DNA of 16,090 nt from an uncultured Veillonella sp. GTDB taxonomy: Bacteria > Bacillota > Negativicutes > Veillonellales > Veillonellaceae. This document shows positions 1 to 6,326 of this stretch, one piece after another. The stretch covers positions 1 through 16,090 of the forward strand of contig NZ_CAJZFD010000028.1 in the NCBI RefSeq assembly GCF_915069625.1, given 5' to 3'. The notes below the pieces were generated by a model that worked only from the letters and a program-made list of their open reading frames with translations, was not told the DNA's origin and did not search any database. The position numbers were made by a program, and so were the translations under genes. The first letter of the stretch is position 1. Every line of letters begins with the position of its first letter.

Positions 1-161
1 TAAAAGACCTCAAAGTAAAAGGCGCTGGCGTATTGAAACAAGGTACGCGTGTTAAAAATATTCGCCTCATCACTGATGCAAGCGATGGCCATGATATCGA
101 TTGTAAAATCGATGGTTTCGGTGCGATGGCATTGAAATCTGAAATGGTTAAGAAAATCTAA
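1..161 (+). CDS. phnA: PhnA/YjdM family protein, C-terminal fragment
   Basis: The window opens inside this gene. Reading from base 3 gives 52 codons ending in TAA at 159-161. The fragment contains [20 protein letters not shown], then a [19 protein letters not shown] tail, which matches the C-terminal half of E. coli PhnA/YjdM (IKDLKVKG...VKNIRL...DCKIDGFG...LKSEFVKK) as I remember it. The family is about 110 residues long, with an N-terminal zinc ribbon that would lie upstream of the window. The old name, alkylphosphonate uptake protein, is historical: the protein is not part of C-P lyase and its role is unclear. An intrinsic terminator follows seven bases after the stop, so the gene ends its transcription unit. 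Confidence 0.88.
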   Translation, partial: KDLKVKGAGVLKQGTRVKNIRLITDASDGHDIDCKIDGFGAMALKSEMVKKI

Positions 162-167
162 TTTAAG

Positions 168-201
168 AAATCCCTATCGATACGTTCGGTAGGGATTTTT
201 T
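168..201 (+). terminator. Intrinsic terminator after the PhnA-like gene
   Basis: AAATCCCTA (168-176) pairs perfectly with TAGGGATTT (190-198), and the T-run continues to 201. It starts seven bases after the PhnA stop codon. Confidence 0.88.
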
Positions 202-203
202 CG

Positions 204-212
204 TGGTATAAT
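204..212 (+). promoter_or_regulatory. Extended -10 promoter for the TonB-C-like/YutG unit
   Basis: TGGTATAAT gives a consensus -10 hexamer (TATAAT, 207-212) with the TGN extension. No good -35 is visible because that position lies in the preceding terminator. Predicted transcription would start near 219, giving a leader of about 40 nt to the ATG at 258. Confidence 0.5.
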
Positions 213-257
213 CAACGTATACTGCGTGTAGTGGAAAGTACTTGGGGGAGAAAAACT

Positions 258-653
258 ATGTTTAAAAGGGTTGTATTATTAGCTGTATTGGCGTCTATGA
301 TGGGGAATATTAGCTCTTTAGCGGCAGATTTAAAGCCCACAGATAAGCGTACATATGAATTACAGCAACAAATTTCTTATAATGTGGTAATTCCTAGCGA
401 GGCTTTCAAGACGAGTGCCGATGGCACATTGATTGTTCCTCTAGAAATTAAAACAGATGATAAAGGGAATATTGTAGCCGTTGAAGCGGGGCCTAATAAT
501 TGGAAATTAGACCGCGATGCATATCCTATCTTTGAAGAGGCTGCAAAAGAGGCCGCTTGGCATACAAAGCATGTGGATACTGATGAAGCATTAGTTGTGA
601 CAATTCCAGTTAGTATTGTAATCGTATCAGGTGATCACCCTCATAAAAAATAA
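258..653 (+). CDS. Small exported protein with TonB C-terminal-like fold
   Basis: This encodes 131 residues. I chose the ATG at 258 because GGGGGAG (244-250) sits seven bases upstream and a signal peptide then begins at residue 1. An in-frame GTG at 231 lacks a site and would put ten extra residues before it. Residues 1-23 look like a Sec signal peptide: MFKR, a hydrophobic core, then SLA-A around 20-23. The mature part, about residues 50-125, has a beta-strand, DDKGNIV turn, LDRDAYPIFEEAAKEAAW helix, then VTIPVSIVI strand. That order resembles the TonB C-terminal domain (strand, D-x-x-G-x-V turn, D-x-A helix, final strand). There is no membrane anchor or proline-rich spacer, so it is unlikely to be a working energy transducer. 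The stop is ten bases before the next start, so the two genes are probably co-transcribed. The fold assignment is an inference; no function is known. Confidence 0.7.
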   Translation: MFKRVVLLAVLASMMGNISSLAADLKPTDKRTYELQQQISYNVVIPSEAFKTSADGTLIVPLEIKTDDKGNIVAVEAGPNNWKLDRDAYPIFEEAAKEAAWHTKHVDTDEALVVTIPVSIVIVSGDHPHKK

Positions 654-663
654 AGGAGCGGTT

Positions 664-1182
664 ATGGAATCTACAAAGGATTTAGAGAAATATACTTACG
701 ATCTTCTGGCGGAGCGTGGCGTTACGTTAGAGGATATTGCAGAGCTCGTTTTATATGTTCAAAAACCATATATGCCTAATCTAACAATTGAAGAATGCCG
801 TGAACATGTGGCGTCGGTCCTTTCAAAACGAGAGGTACATAATGCAATTATTACGGGCATTGAGCTAGACAAGTTGACGGAACAAAATAAATTATCTCAG
901 CCCTTGCAAGGTATTGTGGCTAATGATGAAAGCCTCTATGGTATCGACGAAATCTTAGCCTTTTCCATCGTTAATTTATACGGTTCCATAGGCTTTACGA
1001 ACTATGGCTATCTAGATAAGGTTAAGCCTGGCATCATTAAAAAGTTAGATAGCAAGGCTGGTGGTCATTGTAATACATTCCTCGATGATTTAGTAGGGGC
1101 CGTGGCAGCTGCGGCAGCAGGAAAACTAGCTCATAATGAGCCACACCGCGTGCGTCATGCCTTAGCTGAGGAAAAAGCATAA
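664..1182 (+). CDS. YutG-like phosphatidylglycerophosphatase A family protein
   Basis: This 172-residue protein closely resembles Bacillus subtilis YutG, a PgpA-family member. Shared stretches include LLAERGVTLEDIA near the start, KREVHNAIITGIELDKL (55-71), DESLYGIDEILAFSIVNLYG (88-107) and GFTNYGYLDKVKPGI. The C-terminal TFLDDLVGAVAAAAAGKLAH contains a D-D-x-x-x-G pattern (D141, D142) like the acidic metal site of E. coli PgpA. PgpA enzymes remove phosphate from phosphatidylglycerophosphate to make phosphatidylglycerol, but I am not aware that the soluble-looking YutG branch has been shown to do this. AAAGGAG (652-658) overlaps the upstream stop and sits six bases before the ATG, which supports this start over a GTG at 631 and suggests translational coupling. 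Confidence 0.82.
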   Translation: MESTKDLEKYTYDLLAERGVTLEDIAELVLYVQKPYMPNLTIEECREHVASVLSKREVHNAIITGIELDKLTEQNKLSQPLQGIVANDESLYGIDEILAFSIVNLYGSIGFTNYGYLDKVKPGIIKKLDSKAGGHCNTFLDDLVGAVAAAAAGKLAHNEPHRVRHALAEEKA

Positions 1183-1192
1183 ATTTTTGTCG

Positions 1193-1221
1193 TTGATGTT
1201 ATTAAGAATTAAGAGTATAAC
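1193..1221 (+). promoter_or_regulatory. Sigma-70-type promoter for the cysteine hydrolase
   Basis: TTGATG (1193-1198) and TATAAC (1216-1221) are separated by exactly 17 bases. Transcription would begin near 1228, giving a leader of about 50 nt. The hydrolase can therefore be expressed independently of the two genes upstream, although no terminator separates them. Confidence 0.65.
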
Positions 1222-1276
1222 TAGTAGTGAAATGAATAATTAATGTATTCTATGTAGACTATATACAGGAGGAACT

Positions 1277-1816
1277 ATGCAAAAGGTTCTAGTTGTTATC
1301 GATATGCAAAAAGATTTCGTAGATGGCGCCCTTGGTTCAGCGCAAGCACAGTTAATCGTAGAGAATGTGCGCAACAAAATTGAGAACTTTGACGGACCAA
1401 TCATCTTTACGCGCGATACGCATGATACTGATTATCTTGAAAGCCAAGAGGGTAAGTTCTTGCCTGTTACGCATTGCGTTAAGAATACAGAGGGTTGGCA
1501 TATTGTGCCCGGCTTAATCGAAGCAGCAGAAGGTCGTCCTATCATGAGCCCTGTATCCTTTATAGACAAGCCAAACTTCGGATCCTTTGAATTATTATCT
1601 CGTTTAGAAGGGATGAACTCGGTAAATCCTATTGAGTCTATTACGCTCGTTGGTTTATGCACTGATATTTGCGTTGTGTCTAATGCGATTATACTGAAAG
1701 CTGGCTTACCAGAAATTCCTGTTTACGTAGATTCTAGCTGCTGTGCAGGTGTGACAGAAGAATCTCACCAAGCAGCATTAACAACAATGAAAATGTGCCA
1801 ATGTATTGTTGAGTAG
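1277..1816 (+). CDS. Nicotinamidase/isochorismatase-type cysteine hydrolase
   Basis: This 179-residue protein has the full isochorismatase-like fold pattern. D9 in VVIDMQKDF, K98 in FIDKPNFGSF and C132 in GLCTDICVVSN match the Asp-Lys-Cys triad. D47, H49 and H66 match the metal ligands of nicotinamidase PncA. The length is that of bacterial PncA (about 180). The likely reaction is hydrolysis of nicotinamide to nicotinate and ammonia for NAD salvage. Related hydrolases cleave other small amides, so substrate is an inference. AGGAGG (1267-1272) lies four bases before the ATG. The chain is cysteine-rich near the end (two adjacent at 155-156, more at 174 and 176). The gene has its own promoter and is closed by a strong terminator. 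Confidence 0.85.
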   Translation: MQKVLVVIDMQKDFVDGALGSAQAQLIVENVRNKIENFDGPIIFTRDTHDTDYLESQEGKFLPVTHCVKNTEGWHIVPGLIEAAEGRPIMSPVSFIDKPNFGSFELLSRLEGMNSVNPIESITLVGLCTDICVVSNAIILKAGLPEIPVYVDSSCCAGVTEESHQAALTTMKMCQCIVE

Positions 1817-1865
1817 TTATCGTGTTCTAGCTATATTAGAGTGCTTTATATTGGTAAACGAACTC

Positions 1866-1895
1866 AAAGGCTATAGGAAATCCTATAGCCTTTTT
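1866..1895 (+). terminator. Intrinsic terminator after the cysteine hydrolase
   Basis: AAAGGCTATAGG (1866-1877) pairs with CCTATAGCCTTT (1882-1893), followed by T residues to 1895. The loop is only four bases. The flanking A and T runs could let it work on both strands. Confidence 0.88.
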
Positions 1896-1910
1896 CTATG
1901 GGAAAATACA

Positions 1911-1939
1911 TTGACGATTTTCTATATACAATGTACAAT
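1911..1939 (+). promoter_or_regulatory. Strong promoter of the superoxide dismutase gene
   Basis: TTGACG (1911-1916) and TACAAT (1934-1939) are each five of six matches to consensus, with a 17-base spacer. Transcription would start near 1946, inside the Fur-like sequence, leaving a leader of about 110 nt before the start codon. Confidence 0.75.
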
Positions 1940-1940
1940 A

Positions 1941-1959
1941 AATAATGATAATTCATATC
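1941..1959 (+). promoter_or_regulatory. Fur-box-like operator over the sodA start site
   Basis: This 19-mer matches the classic Fur box (GATAATGATAATCATTATC) at 15 of 19 positions, including an unbroken run of eleven (ATAATGATAAT). It begins two bases after the -10 and covers the predicted transcription start, where a bound repressor would block initiation. Fur and PerR boxes are similar, so which regulator binds, if any, is not settled. Confidence 0.5.
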
Positions 1960-1975
1960 AATTAAATGAAATATA

Positions 1976-2030
1976 GATGCAGGTGCATCGAAACGCTTTC
2001 ACTAGAACGATATAGTATTTACTATCGTTC
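1976..2030 (+). promoter_or_regulatory. Two hairpins in the sodA leader
   Basis: The untranslated leader holds a perfect palindrome GATGCAGGTGCATC (1976-1989), then a longer hairpin in which GAACGATA (2005-2012) pairs with TATCGTTC (2023-2030). Neither has a T-run. I do not recognise a known riboswitch class. They may stabilise the mRNA or be protein sites. Confidence 0.4.
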
Positions 2031-2056
2031 GTGCCCTAAATTTAAGGAGGCCTATT

Positions 2057-2686
2057 ATGAAACCTTTCGAACTCGCACCATTACCATATGCTTATGATTA
2101 CCTTGAGCCTGTTATCGACGCAGAAACAATGAAATTGCATCATGACAAGCACCATCAAGCGTATGTTAATAATTTGAACGCTGCTATCGCAAAATACCCT
2201 GATCTTGCTTATGGCTGTGTAGACTGTATTCTCGGCGATATTGCTAATGTGCCGGAGGATATCCGTCAAGCTGTTATCAACAACGGTGGCGGTCATAAGA
2301 ACCACACTATGTTCTGGGACATCATGACAAAACCAGACACTTCTAAATTGGAAGGCCCTTTGAAAGAGGCTATCGACGCTGATCTTGGTGGTTATGATGA
2401 TTTTGTTGAAAGCTTCTCCGCTGCAGCAGCAACACGCTTTGGCTCTGGTTGGGCATGGCTTGTGGTAAACAAAGATGGCAAACTAGAAGTGACATCTACT
2501 GCAAACCAAGATAACCCTCTACTAGAAGGTAAAACAGCAATCCTTTGCTTAGATGTTTGGGAACATGCATATTACTTGCATTACCAAAACCGTCGCCCAG
2601 ACTATATCAAGGAATTCTTCCGCGTTATCAACTGGGATAAGGTAGCTGAAAACTACGAAAAAGCATTACAACCACATCATCAATAA
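2057..2686 (+). CDS. sodA: Superoxide dismutase, Mn/Fe type
   Basis: This 209-residue cytosolic enzyme converts superoxide to oxygen and hydrogen peroxide. The four metal ligands are in place: H28 in [13 protein letters not shown]83 in [10 protein letters not shown], and D166 and H170 in [10 protein letters not shown]. The GGGHKNH and NQDNP (Q151) stretches are like Mn-SODs, where the glutamine near the metal comes from the C-terminal domain. Mn or cambialistic use is therefore more likely than strict Fe, but this cannot be fixed from sequence. AAGGAGG (2044-2050) sits six bases before the ATG. The gene stands alone between two terminators and has a strong promoter overlapped by a Fur-like site, which suggests metal-dependent control. 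VDCIL (55-59) has a cysteine pair (54, 57) not usual in the family. Confidence 0.96.
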   Translation: MKPFELAPLPYAYDYLEPVIDAETMKLHHDKHHQAYVNNLNAAIAKYPDLAYGCVDCILGDIANVPEDIRQAVINNGGGHKNHTMFWDIMTKPDTSKLEGPLKEAIDADLGGYDDFVESFSAAAATRFGSGWAWLVVNKDGKLEVTSTANQDNPLLEGKTAILCLDVWEHAYYLHYQNRRPDYIKEFFRVINWDKVAENYEKALQPHHQ

Positions 2687-2696
2687 GATGATTGTT

Positions 2697-2761
2697 AACG
2701 GATAGATGATGAATCTATGTCCAACTAATGGATTGATTTGTCATCTATTCGTTATTTTTTT
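2697..2761 (+). terminator. Intrinsic terminator after sodA
   Basis: AACGGATAGATGA (2697-2709) pairs with TCATCTATTCGTT (2741-2753) with one G-U pair, then a run of Ts to 2761. The 31-base loop contains a smaller AATC/GATT stem, so it may form a branched hairpin. Confidence 0.7.
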
Positions 2762-2869
2762 GAATAACTTTCAAAAGTATAGCCATGGATACAGATTTTC
2801 CAATCGATATCGTTTATCATAGTGTCATAGGTTATTTTAGATAAACCTTTCAGAATGTAAATTGCCTTG

Positions 2870-2885
2870 TATACGAAGACGTATA
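2870..2885 (+). promoter_or_regulatory. Perfect inverted repeat in the leader of the DUF438 gene
   Basis: TATACG (2870-2875), loop AAGA, CGTATA (2880-2885). It lies about 50 bases before the start codon. It could be a short hairpin in the mRNA or an operator. I could not find a convincing promoter in 2762-2937. Confidence 0.3.
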
Positions 2886-2937
2886 GAGGGTTACTCACAT
2901 ATGTAATAAACAATATTTTTGACACGAGGGGATCAAA

Positions 2938-4515
2938 ATGGAAAAGAAATTAGATTTGTCCAAATCTGTATATGATTTGGTAAAAGAATATCCTGAAGTA
3001 ACAGAGATTATGAAAAGCTTAGGGTTCAGCGAAATCACTAATAAGGTGATGTTGAACTCTGTAGGCAAAATCATGACCATTCCTAAAGGGGCTAAAATGA
3101 AAGGCGTATCCATGATAGATATCGTGAGCGCATTCATGAAAGCAGGCTTTACCTTGGAAGGTGAAATGCCAAACCTACATGGTGATGATGCATCTGCTAA
3201 GGGTGCACCTACAGAGGCAGCTGCTACTCACATAGAGGCATCTAATGCTAATGACAATGCAGAAGCTAATGCTACTAAAAATGTAGAAGCTAATGCAGAG
3301 GATACTGTTACAGATAGCGAACGGGTAGAACAGTTAAAAGGTTTCTTGAAACGTTTGGGCACAGGCGAAGAGCTAGGTTCTGTTCGTGAAGATTTTGCAA
3401 GCCAATTCAAGCATGTTGAGGCTAGTGAAATCATGAAAGCTGAACAAGGTCTTATGCGCGAAGGTACACCTTTAGAAGAGGTACAACAATTATGTGACCT
3501 TCACTCTGCATTGTTCCATGGTTCTACCATTCATGAACAAATGGATGCTGAACATGCTAAGGTAGAGGCTGTCCTAGAAGCTCAAGAAAAGAGCAAGAGT
3601 GTAGTGACTTTGGTAGAGACTGTAGGTCATCCACTCAACCAATTAACAGAGGAAAATAAAGCTCTCGATGCATTGATTGAATCTATTCGCCCTAAAGTGG
3701 CAGATAAAACAGCCACTATTGATGATGTAAATACAGTGCGCCAAGTATCTGTTCATTATGCTAAAAAAGGCGACTTATTATATCCAAAATTGAAGGTGGA
3801 TTATGCAATCGGTGGTCCATCCATGGTTATGTGGACTGTTGATGGCGATATCCGCGACCAACTAGGGGACTTAGCAAAATCTAGTCAAAGTGTAGATGAT
3901 TGGTATAGACGTTTTGATGAGCTTCTTACACGTGCTCAAGAAATGATCTACAAAGAACAAAATATCTTGTTTCCAATCTGTGCAGAAAACTTCAGTAAAG
4001 AAGAATGGTACCAAATCTACAAAGATACAGCACAGTATGAAGAAATCTTTGGCGTAAAACGCATTGCATGGCCAGAGGCTGATGCAGCATTAGCTACACA
4101 AACTTCAAAATCAAGTGGTGATGACAATGCTATTGGTTTAATTGGTGGTACGCTAACTGTAGATCAACTCGATGCTATGCTCAATACAATGCCAATGGAA
4201 GTAACCTTCGTTGACCATGAAGATATCAACCGTTACTTCAATGATGGTGAAAAGGTATTCAAACGTCCTACTACAGCTATCGGTCGTGATGTGTACTCCT
4301 GCCATCCACCAAAGGTTGAACCAATTGTACGCGGCATTATCGATTCCTTCCGTAAAGGTGACCGCGATAATGTAGCTGTATGGCTTGAAAAACAAGGTCG
4401 TCCATTCTATGTAAACTACATGGCTGTACGCGATCAAAACAATAACTATATTGGTACATTAGAACTCGTACAAGACATGCAATTTGCAAAGGAACATTTC
4501 GGTAGAATTAAATAA
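2938..4515 (+). CDS. DUF1858-DUF438-hemerythrin-PAS sensor-like protein
   Basis: This 525-residue soluble protein has four parts. Residues 4-70 match DUF1858 (LDLSKSVYDLVKEYPE, then VSMIDIVSAFMKAGF). Residues 80-125 are a low-complexity linker rich in Ala, Asn and Glu, with EANA repeats. Residues 130-200 match DUF438. Residues 225-350 look hemerythrin-like: HPLNQLTEENKAL (231), HYAKKGDLLYPKL (273), VMWTVDGDIR (297) and EQNILFP (340). Residues 405-515 form a PAS domain with a CHPP motif (455-458). Hemerythrin domains bind oxygen or nitric oxide at a di-iron site. There is no kinase, cyclase or DNA-binding output domain, so the signal may go through protein contacts. GAGGGGAT (2926-2933) precedes the ATG. 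The gene ends at a strong bidirectional terminator. Its place after sodA fits an oxygen-related role, but function is inferred. Confidence 0.85.
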   Translation: MEKKLDLSKSVYDLVKEYPEVTEIMKSLGFSEITNKVMLNSVGKIMTIPKGAKMKGVSMIDIVSAFMKAGFTLEGEMPNLHGDDASAKGAPTEAAATHIEASNANDNAEANATKNVEANAEDTVTDSERVEQLKGFLKRLGTGEELGSVREDFASQFKHVEASEIMKAEQGLMREGTPLEEVQQLCDLHSALFHGSTIHEQMDAEHAKVEAVLEAQEKSKSVVTLVETVGHPLNQLTEENKALDALIESIRPKVADKTATIDDVNTVRQVSVHYAKKGDLLYPKLKVDYAIGGPSMVMWTVDGDIRDQLGDLAKSSQSVDDWYRRFDELLTRAQEMIYKEQNILFPICAENFSKEEWYQIYKDTAQYEEIFGVKRIAWPEADAALATQTSKSSGDDNAIGLIGGTLTVDQLDAMLNTMPMEVTFVDHEDINRYFNDGEKVFKRPTTAIGRDVYSCHPPKVEPIVRGIIDSFRKGDRDNVAVWLEKQGRPFYVNYMAVRDQNNNYIGTLELVQDMQFAKEHFGRIK

Positions 4516-4560
4516 GAACCAGTGTAATACTAGTTGGTAATACAGTGAAAGTATAATACA

Positions 4561-4606
4561 AAGAGGCGGCTCTAACATTGAATGATGCTAGAGCCGCCTC
4601 TTTTGT
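4561..4606. terminator. Bidirectional terminator between convergent genes
   Basis: AAGAGGCGGCTCTA (4561-4574) pairs perfectly with TAGAGCCGCCTCTT (4589-4602), followed by Ts. The left arm is preceded by As, giving a T-rich tail on the other strand, so it can serve both the DUF438 gene and the minus-strand aminotransferase gene. The 14-bp GC-rich stem is one of the strongest in the window. Confidence 0.9.
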
Positions 4607-4679
4607 TTGTACGAAATGAATTCTCTAATATGATTAATGTATTTCCTGAATTAATGTATTTCTTGATAAGAGGTACCCA

Positions 4680-5873
4680 TTAAGGGTGTACGTACTTGAT
4701 AATAGTATGGGTAGCAGTCCTGATATTTTCAAGGCTAGTCGCCAAGTTAAGTCGCACAAAGGTGGCGTAATCTCCGCCTCCAAACCATTCGCCAAAGCTT
4801 GGTGCGATGTGGCATTTATTTTCGAATAGGTCATGCATATCTTCCGCCTTTACATAGGCGCCAAAATCGATCCATGCTAAATAGGTGCCATCCATAGGGC
4901 TGATGCGGATGTGTGGCAATGCCGTACGAAGTTCTCGGCACAGATATTCATAATTTTCCCGAATGACAGCGAGTACATCTGTGAGCCATGCTTCCGCCTC
5001 AGGATGTGTGTAGGCTGCGGTGATGGCCGCTTCGGCAATAACGTCCGAGTCTGTATGATACACATGGGCCTTATAGGCGTTGAATTGGCTTCGTAGTTGT
5101 TCGTTAGGAATGATAACCTCTGCGTGGTGCAAGCTAGCCATATTGAATGACTTTGAGAGAGAGGACATTGCAATTATGCTATCCGTATAGGCCCCATTAT
5201 TTACCGTCAAGGCAGATGTAAAGGCCGTTGGGCCTGTGATAAGGTCTTGATGGATCTCATCACTTATGATGAGCACATGGTGCCGTTGGCAGATGCTGAA
5301 TAATCGAACCATTTCCTGTTCCGTCCATACGTGGCCGACAGGATTGTGCGGATTGCAGTGAATGAACAGTTTCACATCGTGCTTGGTAATCGCTGTTTCA
5401 AAGGCTTCGTAATCGACGGTGTAGTGATTATCTTCAGTGCGATTCATAGGAACCGCGATGATTTGACGTTGGGCATCGCTGGCGCTCGTATCAAAGGCGC
5501 CATATACAGGACTTAGGACGGCGATGGCATCATTGGTTTTGGTAAAAGCCCCAATACACCACATAATCCCTGTAATGACATTGGGCGCGCTCGTGAGCCA
5601 TTCTTGCTCAAGACTACAGTTATGCCGGCGTTTGTACCAACTCATGACTGCCTCTATATAATCCGGATTTGTCATGGTGTAACCTAGAGGGTTAGCTTTC
5701 ACATAGCTACAAATGGCTTCTTGAATGCACTGAGGAGGCATAAAGTCCATATCGGCCACCCATAGTGGTAATAAGTCAGTGCGGCTGAATTTTAAATGCT
5801 CGCCATCCCATTTGCGGGAATGAGAACCGCGGCGATCGATATAGTATGTTTTAGTAAAGTCTACTGTGTTCAT
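4680..5873 (-). CDS. patB: PatB/MalY-type PLP-dependent C-S lyase
   Basis: This 397-residue fold-type I PLP enzyme resembles MalY of E. coli (390 aa) and PatB of B. subtilis. These cleave cystathionine or cysteine to pyruvate, ammonia and homocysteine or hydrogen sulfide. Visible motifs are LPLWVADMDF near the start, CNPHNPVGHVW (N174), SDEIHQDL (D205, PLP pyridine nitrogen), SSLSKSFN with the Schiff-base lysine K241, and FVRLNLA with the carboxylate-binding R374. I chose the ATG at 5873 because AAGAGG precedes it, while an ATG at 5903 has no site and would lie about nine bases from the predicted transcript start. After the lysine the chain reads MASLHHAEVI, where the family usually has a LAGL-type stretch, so substrate choice may differ. 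Roles in methionine synthesis or sulfide production both fit. Confidence 0.87.
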   Translation of the reverse strand: MNTVDFTKTYYIDRRGSHSRKWDGEHLKFSRTDLLPLWVADMDFMPPQCIQEAICSYVKANPLGYTMTNPDYIEAVMSWYKRRHNCSLEQEWLTSAPNVITGIMWCIGAFTKTNDAIAVLSPVYGAFDTSASDAQRQIIAVPMNRTEDNHYTVDYEAFETAITKHDVKLFIHCNPHNPVGHVWTEQEMVRLFSICQRHHVLIISDEIHQDLITGPTAFTSALTVNNGAYTDSIIAMSSLSKSFNMASLHHAEVIIPNEQLRSQFNAYKAHVYHTDSDVIAEAAITAAYTHPEAEAWLTDVLAVIRENYEYLCRELRTALPHIRISPMDGTYLAWIDFGAYVKAEDMHDLFENKCHIAPSFGEWFGGGDYATFVRLNLATSLENIRTATHTIIKYVHP

Positions 5874-5918
5874 AGTGAACCTCTTACATTCTGCTAGATT
5901 CATAAGAAATCTTGTGTA

Positions 5919-5946
5919 ATTATATATATCAGTTCGGTGTCATCAA
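5919..5946 (-). promoter_or_regulatory. Promoter of the PatB/MalY-type gene
   Basis: On the minus strand, TTGATG (5946-5941) and a perfect TATAAT (5924-5919) are 16 bases apart. The transcript would start near 5912, about 40 nt before the chosen start codon. Alternating AT sequence next to the -10 could also place it one or two bases away. Confidence 0.6.
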
Positions 5947-6122
5947 CATCTATGAGTGTATGTTAATGTGGTGCAAATCAATTATTCTGTCTATTATCAG
6001 TATACATGCATGGATATATATGTAAATATACACTTAAGAATTGCTGTTACCTTACCATTCGTTTCTATGCAATCCTTGCATGAATAGGGGCTATATTCGT
6101 ATACAAAAGGTGCTTTATTTGC
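5947..6122. other. Upstream intergenic stretch of the divergent patB/gltA pair
   Basis: With the two promoters and the gltA leader, the gap between the divergent genes is 453 bases. This central part is AT-rich and holds no gene I can support. The one clear element is a perfect inverted repeat, ATGCAA-TCC-TTGCAT (6067-6081), whose end lies 41 bases upstream of the gltA -35, a position that could suit an activator. Confidence 0.4.
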
Positions 6123-6152
6123 TTGACTGTTGGGACTTTCACAATTTAGAAT
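6123..6152 (+). promoter_or_regulatory. Promoter of the gltA-like gene
   Basis: TTGACT (6123-6128) and TAGAAT (6147-6152) are each five of six matches to consensus, with an 18-base spacer. A start near 6159 would leave a leader of about 165 nt, unusually long for this window. Confidence 0.6.
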
Positions 6153-6159
6153 ATACTAT

Positions 6160-6310
6160 AGAATAGTGTGTGTCTGACCAGTGACCACACGTCTATCGAA
6201 TGGTTACAAAAGATAAATCTTAGCAGCATGTGGCGACATCCCTATGTGAGAGGGCTCATCGGATTGTTCAGGTACATGCAACGCTGTATAAGTATAGTAC
6301 TGGATCCTTG
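6160..6310 (+). promoter_or_regulatory. Long structured 5' leader of the gltA-like gene
   Basis: The leader contains a direct repeat TGACCA-G-TGACCA (6175-6187) between GTGTG and CACAC arms, then two adjacent short hairpins, ATGT-GGCG-ACAT (6228-6239) and CCCT-N7-AGGG (6240-6254), then GTAC-bounded sequence (6272-6300) that can pair. I looked for T-box and glycine riboswitch signatures and found none. There is no T-run before the start codon, so translation-level control would be more likely than attenuation. Confidence 0.35.
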
Positions 6311-6326
6311 TTAGGAGGCATGTGCC

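Noticed and set aside
231..257. GTG at 231 as start of the exported protein.
   Set aside because: No ribosome binding site, and the extra residues would precede the signal peptide; the ATG at 258 has a strong site.
2919..2924. A perfect TTGACA just before the DUF438 gene.
   Set aside because: It is only 13 bases before the start codon, so transcription would begin inside the coding region; no -10 fits.
6228..6314. A 28-codon frame in the gltA leader (starting MWRHPYVRGL), whose stop overlaps the gltA ribosome binding site.
   Set aside because: The overlap is tempting as a leader peptide, but there is no ribosome binding site before its ATG and the composition is not peptide-attenuator-like (no run of one amino acid).
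6160..6320. T-box or glycine riboswitch in the gltA leader.
   Set aside because: No T-box antiterminator motif, no terminator hairpin with a T-run, and no glycine-aptamer core were seen; the short TTCAGGTA match is not enough.
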